Assembly (NCBI GenBank): GCA_958430865.1
Contig: CAUDNR010000791.1
Coordinates: 84,917 to 98,105 of the forward strand
Reading direction: 5' to 3'
DNA length: 13,189 nt
Source of the DNA: Entrophospora sp. SA101
Taxonomy: Eukaryota; Glomeromycota; Glomeromycetes; Entrophosporales; Entrophosporaceae
Shown piece by piece: positions 8,419 through 13,189 of the stretch. Under the pieces are notes generated by a model. That model ran no database searches. It saw nothing but the letters and a program-made list of their open reading frames with translations, and was not told the origin of the DNA. Position 1 is the stretch's first letter, and every line of letters starts with the position of its first letter. A program made the position numbers and the translations under genes.

Positions 8419-9986
8419 TTATGTATTATAATAAGATGGACAAGGATTATTTATATTTGGTGAATAGACTTGATTATATTGAGCTGATGGTGGATAAAAA
8501 TTATTTTGTGGTGGTGGAGGCTGTTGTTGCTGTGGGGGGTAACCTCCTAAATAATTATTTTGTGGTTGTTGATATTGATAAGTTCCAAAAGTCGGATTAC
8601 CAGTTGGAGCAGGATTAGGATTTGGAATAGGGATAGGAATAGGAAATGATTCATTAAGTATTGATGAATTAGATCTTACTGTTGATGTTGGTGATTGTGA
8701 TGAAAAATTTTGGGAATAACCACCATTTTGAAAAGAATTATTATTTGGAGGATAATTTTGTGAGGTTTGAGGATATTGGCCATTATTATTATTATTATTA
8801 AGTAACAATGATTGCTGTTGTTGAATAGATGGCGGTGAAATATATTGAATATATTGCATAGGGTTTTGTTGTTGTGGTTGTGGTGGCAGTGATGATCTCA
8901 AATTCATTGGTGGATAGGTTGGTGATGTATTAGTTGGATAAGTTGGATTATTTAATGAAATTGGTACATATTGATTATTAATGATTGGTGGAGGATATTG
9001 ATTATTGATATTAGTATGAATATACTGATTACTATTATAATTAAGTGGAGAAGAGTATTGGTTATTGTCAAATTGAAGAGGATATTGATTGCTGTTATTG
9101 TTATTAATTTGGGGAAAATGTTGATTGTTGTTATTGTTATTAATTTGGGGAATATATTGATTGCTATTATTAGTATTATTAGTATTGATTTGAAGAGGAT
9201 ATTGATTGTTGTTGTTAATATTATTGTTTGGAGGAATAGATGGAATGCTATTATTATTGTTCAATGATGATGAAATATATTGAGTGCTATTCATTAAAGG
9301 AACAGGTTGATTACTATAATTGTTATTGATTAAAGGTTGAGATGTTGTTGGTTGATCAATAGAGGGTGGTGGTGATGGTGATGGCGATGGTGATGGCGAT
9401 GGCGATGGCGATGGCGATGGTGATGGTCCTTTTTTTTTAAAAGATTTGTATTGTGGTGGTGCTGAAACTCCTGTTGTGTAAAATGTCATTTCAAGACGAA
9501 TTTCTCCTACATATTTATTACGATATCTAATTTCATGCCACTCTAATAATAAATCAAAGAAAATTTTATAAATATATAATAAATATATATAATATGTGAC
9601 AATTTAACAATTACCATCCCATTCACCATTAGTGAGGACTTTATCTAGATCAATAGTTGTGTCTCCAATAAGTTTATCACTAAAAACTTTAACTATCATC
9701 TTTTTGTGGTGTGAAACATCGAAAAGCTCAAAACGAACTTCTTTATCCCATTCTGGACGCTGCCCTCCTTTTTTATGTGGTGGTATTTTTTCTTCTTTAT
9801 CTCCTATACGAAATGTTGCATAAGGATTTCCTTTACCAAATACTTCACGAGATATTAAATTTCTCTTTTAAAAAAATAGGTTTTTTAGATTGTGAAAATC
9901 AAAATAAATTTTAATATTAACAAAGAAAGATAACTTACAGCTCTTACAGCTATAACTACAAGTGTTCCTAATTTCTTTGCAGACAT
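8419..9986 (-). CDS. C2-domain protein with Pro/Asn/Gln-rich tail, Inn1/Fic1-like
   Basis: The minus-strand model has three exons: 9986-9939, 9864-9615 and 9542-8419, encoding 473 residues. Residues 1 to about 122 form a C2 domain: MSAKKLGTLVVIAVRARNL, then FGKGNPYATFRIGD, KKGGQRPEWDKEVRF, VFSDKLIGDTTIDLD, NGEWDEWHEIRY and GEIRLEMTFY. The order and spacing match fungal C2 proteins of the Inn1 (budding yeast) and Fic1 (fission yeast) group, which link the contractile ring to membrane ingression and septum formation. The position usually Asp in G-K-x-D-P-Y is Asn here, so calcium binding may be weak. The tail holds a Pro-Ser run (about 138-160), repeated NQYxPQINNNN units, and Pro-rich stretches able to bind SH3 domains, as in Inn1. 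Donor GTAAGT at 9938 and donor GTAATT at 9614 are good matches. Family assignment to a C2 protein is firm; the Inn1/Fic1 role is inference from architecture. Confidence 0.85.
9064..9240 (-). repeat. Degenerate tandem repeat coding for NQY-type units
   Basis: Within the tail of the C2 protein the DNA repeats a unit of roughly 45 to 55 bp containing GTTATTAATTTGGGGAA or a close variant. It encodes NQYPLQIN, NQYIPQIN, NQHFPQIN and NQYPLQFD blocks separated by Asn runs. Slippage during replication is the likely cause. Confidence 0.7.
9362..9427 (-). repeat. Six-base repeat coding for Pro-Ser run
   Basis: Alternating GATGGT and GATGGC hexamers on the plus strand read as alternating Ser and Pro codons on the minus strand, about nine Pro-Ser pairs directly after the C2 domain linker. 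The silent T/C variation shows that the run is not a recent perfect expansion. Confidence 0.85.
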
Positions 9987-10585
9987 TTTTGTATTATAAA
10001 AAAATTTTTTTTTAATGGGTAAAATGTAGATTAAGACTGATATTTATTTAGCATAGCAGGAGACCTTAACATAACGGAATTTTCAAATGTCGATTCATTT
10101 TCCAAAAATTGTTACACAATTACTACAATAATCATCCTATTAAAAAAAATTTTTTTTCCATAGGCACGTAAATTTCAAGTTTCTTTATCATACTCCATGT
10201 CCTGATCAAACCTGATCAAACGTTTTCCAATAGCAATATTATGAATGAATTTTATAATAAAGAGGTTTAGAATATATATAATAATAATATATGTATATAT
10301 TTTAATAACATGTACGGAATTTAAACATTAAAAAGAATCAGCAAACTTAACAGTATATAAAAGAAACAAGGAACCTGATAATATTACAGGTAAGTTAAAT
10401 TAAAAATATTATTTACAAATTCAATTTTTACAAAAAATTAAGAATTGAACTTAAAAAGTTAACTTTTTTTTTGGTATAATATGAAACTGTTTAGAGGTAA
10501 ATGCAACATGTCATTTTTATCATTTTAAATAATATAACACATATAACATAATATGTAGATGGGCATATTGCTAAATATTTATTAC
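9987..10585. other. Region upstream of the C2 gene, no gene seen
   Basis: The 600 bp contain the presumed promoter of the minus-strand C2 gene, but no clear TATA box facing it could be assigned. A perfect 10-bp tandem duplication (CCTGATCAAA twice) lies at 10201-10220. On the plus strand TATATAAAAG (10354-10363) is followed by CAGGTAAGT (10387-10395), but no coding exon follows. Confidence 0.4.
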
Positions 10586-11115
10586 TACATAGGTAGACTC
10601 GATAAGTCGGCTTTGGCCTAACTCGGCCAAAATTTGTCAGCCCTTTTTTTCCCTATTTAAAATCCCTTGATAAGTCAGCCAACCTATATAAAGTCGCGTT
10701 AAGTTGTAAGTCAGCCAATCCCTCTTTTTAGGATAAGTCATCCTCACGTGACATTTTCATCAAATAAAAGATCATCATTACTACTTTTAGTAACGTATGA
10801 TTTTTTTTTATTTATTTATAGAAATTTTATGACTTGTCACGATATTTTATTAATTCATTTTTGTATCATCATTGATTGTATAATAATAATTTATTGCCTG
10901 ATAATTTAGAAAGAATATTCTTGTTTGTATTGCGCAAAATACATTTATTTATTTAGAAAAAAAATTTTTTTCTGTTTTATTATTTATTTTGTTAATTTTA
11001 TAATAATAAAATTCAAAAAAAAAATATGTCACGTGCTCTCTCTGTAAGACAGTCTCGATAAGTCAGCCAAACATACTCAGCCATTCGCGGCTGACTTATC
11101 GAGTTTACCTATGTA
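10586..11115. mobile_element. 530-bp TIR element with repeated GATAAGTCAGCC motif
   Basis: The ends are inverted copies: TACATAGGTAGACTCGATAA at the left and, read from the right end inward, TACATAGGTAAACTCGATAA. The match runs through AGTC(A/G)GC. A TA at each edge (10586-10587 and 11114-11115) fits a TA target duplication. The motif GATAAGTCAGCC or a close variant recurs at 10601, 10669, about 10705, 10732, 11057 and, inverted, 11089-11100. At the right end two copies form a 15-bp perfect inverted pair (11054-11068 and 11089-11103). CACGTGACAT occurs in inverted orientation at 10745 and ending at 11035. There is no transposase, so the element is non-autonomous. Repeated subterminal motifs are what transposase binding sites usually look like; that role is inferred. 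Confidence 0.85.
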
Positions 11116-11539
11116 TAAATTCATCAAAATAGAAGATTTCTTTTAAAGATTAAATTGCCTCGAACGTAATTGGCGCATTAAAAGCATAACATGCGAATAA
11201 GAACGAAATAGTAATGGGAATAATAAAATCATTCTCACGTGTATGTATTAATATTGAATTTTTTAATTCTGTTCACATTATACAGTTATTATTATTGTAT
11301 ACGATTGATAAAAATCAAAACAAAATTTTGCCTAATAAAAATCTGGCCAATAAACTTAATTAAATTTGTCGATAAATAAAACGAATTTTTGTTATAATAA
11401 TAACGAAGTTTTTATAGTTTCCTCATTTTATTAATAAAATCAACTCAATAAGACGAATGTTTCTATTGTTTCACTTAAATGATTAAGATATGGTTCCACA
11501 TATATTAAATATAACTTGATAAGACGAATAATATCGCTT
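11116..11539. other. Spacer between two TIR elements, no gene seen
   Basis: This is AT-rich noncoding sequence. One CACGTG lies at 11236-11241. Scattered short strings such as AAGACGAAT occur twice (about 11450 and 11522), suggesting old repeat residue. Confidence 0.4.
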
Positions 11540-11725
11540 TACAGTCAAACCTTGTCACAGCGGATGAACGGGACATATAAGAAAATTTATTTAAAATCCG
11601 TTGTGGCAAGATTACTAATCTTGCCACAACGGATTTTTATATGTTTTTATATGTGAAGTAAGAATTTTAAAAATCCGCCATGACAAGAATTTAATTATAA
11701 TCCGCTGTGACAAGGTTTGACTGTA
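11540..11725. mobile_element. 186-bp MITE with nested palindrome
   Basis: The outer arms are a perfect 26-bp inverted pair, 11540-11565 (TACAGTCAAACCTTGTCACA and on to GCGGAT) and 11700-11725. Both are bounded by TA, as expected for a Tc1/mariner or pogo-type element. Inside, 11593-11614 and 11616-11637 form a second perfect 22-bp inverted pair around a single base, reading AAAATCCGTTGTGGCAAG and its complement. A fifth diverged unit (AAAATCCGCCATGACAAG) lies at about 11670-11687. All five units are variants of one motif (ATCCGCTGTGACAAG), so the whole element is built from copies of its own end. There is no coding capacity. A truncated relative is present at 6045-6164. Confidence 0.9.
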
Positions 11726-11730
11726 TCATG

Positions 11731-11812
11731 GAGCGCCGAACAGGTCAAAAGGTTAAGTAAATGTCACAATTAACTATGGCATTTACTTAACCTTTGACCT
11801 GTTCGGCGCGCC
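11731..11812. repeat. GC-rich fold-back, 33-bp arms
   Basis: The left arm (11731-11763) and right arm (11780-11812) are inverted copies with a core of GCCGAACAGGTC, AAGGTTAAGTAAATG, a one-base indel in an A run and a difference near the outer end. They are separated by 16 bp. The outer part is GC-rich (GGCGCGCC at the right end), unlike the surrounding sequence. It begins five bases after the end of the neighbouring 186-bp element. It could be a separate fold-back transposon, an inverted duplication formed at a repair junction, or a structured RNA gene. Confidence 0.8.
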
Positions 11813-12881
11813 ACCTAAAGAAACTTCGCTTTATGTATAATTTTATAAATGATTTACCATAGTACAACATAGAGGTCTGCACGGGTCATCATAATTGAAT
11901 GGTTACCCAACCCAAATTCGTATAATGATAATAAAAATTGGGACTCGATTCTCAGTTCGTTATAGAGTGTGGACCGTTATAAAGAGTGTGACCTGTATTG
12001 ACGTTTATAGATGACGTGCACCATAACATTTTTTAACTCGAATTTTTTTTTTATATATTTAATACTGTAATATGTAGTATGGTTAGATAATTCTATGAGA
12101 GATCTTTCTATAAATCAGCAAAAGCAGAAAACAGCTATTTTAACTTTCCTCGAAATAAACATTTATTATTATATATAACGTTAATAACATTTTTTTTTAC
12201 TCAGTTTTTTCATATATTTAATACAGTGCGGATCATCTATACTCAAAAGTTAAAATTTTTGAAATATTATATGATCCACACATTGGATTTTTAAAAAACC
12301 CACCACCATTCAATTCAATTTTGAAAAGGGTGTCTATTAATCTAAAAAAAAATTTGTCTCAAATTTTCTTTTCATAGATTTTTTAAAGTGCAACAATAAT
12401 TTTCGTGTTTTGAATCTCACGACTAAATTTGGTAATGATTTTCTTTTAATGTAATATGTTCGTTACTTTTTTTTGTTGTAAAGAACTTTTATTATTAATA
12501 AAAAAAAAAAAAAAGGAAATAAATAAATCAAATGCATGTTGTAGAAAATATTCTATGAAAAAAAAAAGTTGTTCGTGTGGGCGGATTTGATTGACTCATT
12601 TCAATAAGTAAATTATGTGATACCTTGATAAAAATGTTATTTAACATATGATTATCCTATTAATTTTACCACAGAAATTTTTTTTCATTTCATTGCGACC
12701 AGAGTTAAGTTGGAGTTAAATCGGTTTTAAAATTGATTTTAAATTGGTTCTTACATTGCTTTAAAAGTCTTTTTTGAACTTTAATTTCCAAAACGACATA
12801 AGTAAAAACAATATTTTTATTAAAAAAAATAATAAAATACTTTATTTGAGATGTTTTATATAACTATTTATAATACATATA
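11813..12881. other. 1.07-kb spacer of transposon debris
   Basis: No gene is seen. At 11873-11925 the sequence has GTCTGCACGGGTCAT followed by GGTTACCCAACCC, which looks like a transposon end. GTTATAGAGTGTGG (11959) and GTTATAAAGAGTGTG (11976) form a close direct pair. Two longer direct copies (12025-12068 and 12186-12227) share AACATTTTTT, ACTC and ATATATTTAATAC. A short inverted pair (GTGCGGATCAT at 12226-12236 and ATGATCCACAC at 12271-12281, 10 of 11 paired) follows. The rest is A/T runs. Confidence 0.45.
12025..12227. repeat. Direct repeat pair, ~42-44 bp units
   Basis: Copies at 12025-12068 and 12186-12227 share AACATTTTTT, ACTC, a T run, ATATATTTAATAC and GT, in that order. The 117 bp between them are unrelated. 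The second copy ends on ACAGTGCGG, which starts a short inverted repeat. The pair may be solo ends of an old element, or two copies of an insertion hot spot. Confidence 0.6.
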
Positions 12882-13189
12882 CACTGCCCTCCAAAAAGTA
12901 TTCGGACGATGTTTTTCGATGATTACGCAAAATTCCACATAACGAAAGTGCATAAAATTTGTGTCATTGTATGGCTTAGTTCTGACGATTCTACATATAA
13001 ATTATAAAATTTTATTTTAATGGTGATCATTTCAAATTTTTTAATTTTTTAAAAAAAATATCAATATTCCGTTGGCCACCCGTTATTAGAAATACATGCT
13101 TCAATCCTTCTCGGCATACTTTCAATAAGGTTATTTAATACATTCTGAGGGATTTGAGACCATTCTTCTTTCATTGCAACCTCCAATTC
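12882..13189 (-). mobile_element. 3' end of a Tc1-type transposon, running off the window
   Basis: The end reads CACTGCCCTCCAAAAAGTAT then TCGGAC, a typical Tc1-family terminal sequence, preceded by TA (12880-12881) as the target site. About 180 bp of untranslated end separate it from the stop codon of a minus-strand transposase. The other end and most of the element lie beyond 13189, so intactness cannot be judged here. Confidence 0.85.
13061..13189 (-). CDS. Tc1/mariner transposase, C-terminal 42 residues (partial)
   Basis: On the minus strand the last 42 codons of a Tc1-type transposase are open, ending at the TGA at 13063-13061. The visible residues include EWSQIPQNVLNNLIESMPRR followed by IEACISNNG and W-P-T-E-Y. 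The W-x-x-I-P-x-x-x-L and S-M-P-R-R-I strings are hallmarks of the C-terminal end of this DDE transposase family, which cuts and pastes at TA dinucleotides. The catalytic DDE residues and the DNA-binding N-terminus lie outside the window. No stop or frameshift is seen in this part, so the copy may be young, but 42 residues cannot show whether the gene is active. Confidence 0.85.
   Translation of the reverse strand, partial: ELEVAMKEEWSQIPQNVLNNLIESMPRRIEACISNNGWPTEY

Noticed and set aside
8421..9267. Plus-strand open frames over the C2-protein tail
   Set aside because: They are antisense shadows of the Asn/Pro/Gln-rich exon 3. The minus strand gives a spliced protein with a clear C2 domain.
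9632..9914. Plus-strand open frames over the C2 domain
   Set aside because: They are antisense to exon 2 of the C2 gene, which has good splice sites and conserved residues on the minus strand.
10354..10395. TATATAAAAG followed by a perfect CAGGTAAGT donor, possible plus-strand promoter and first exon
   Set aside because: The gap leaves almost no room for an exon after the expected start point, and no coding exon follows before the 530-bp element.
1..13189. Search for CRISPR arrays, bacterial operons, phage or defence systems
   Set aside because: No regularly spaced repeats or bacterial-type ribosome sites were seen. The introns show a eukaryotic nuclear sequence.

Overview
The window looks like nuclear DNA of an arbuscular mycorrhizal fungus (Glomeromycota, most like Rhizophagus). 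It is very AT-rich. The genes are cut by short GT-AG introns of about 75 to 145 bp, most ending in TTTAG or TATAG. A decayed BACK-TLDc gene belongs to a family known to be greatly expanded in Rhizophagus. Intergenic space is full of small terminal-inverted-repeat elements. The species assignment is inference from these traits, not a database match.

Layout. At the left edge (264-1326) lies a broken BACK-TLDc pseudogene, followed by a 270-bp inverted-repeat element (1739-2008). A ten-exon plus-strand gene for the Paf1-complex subunit Rtf1 occupies 2245-4637. About 2.2 kb without an intact gene follows; it holds a direct repeat (5263-5406), a half-element (6045-6164) and, most notably, a short decayed helicase-like coding fragment (6226-6514) with a DEAx box and an SAT motif. 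A five-exon plus-strand gene for a type II membrane DUF218 protein (6874-8286) ends 132 bp from the end of a convergent minus-strand gene (8419-9986). That gene encodes an N-terminal C2 domain with a long Pro/Asn/Gln-rich tail, like the cytokinesis proteins Inn1 and Fic1.

From 9987 to the right edge there is no host gene. This 3.2 kb is a nest of non-autonomous elements: a 530-bp element with repeated GATAAGTCAGCC motifs (10586-11115), a 186-bp element with a nearly perfect internal palindrome (11540-11725), an adjacent fold-back (11731-11812), assorted repeat debris, and the 3' end of a Tc1-type transposon whose transposase C-terminus runs out of the window on the minus strand (12882-13189).

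The three intact genes serve different processes (transcription elongation and histone marks, an uncharacterised membrane function, and septum or membrane work) and form no pathway together. No CRISPR array, rRNA or tRNA was recognised. Exon borders were placed by hand from reading frame and splice consensus, so each should be treated as a model.
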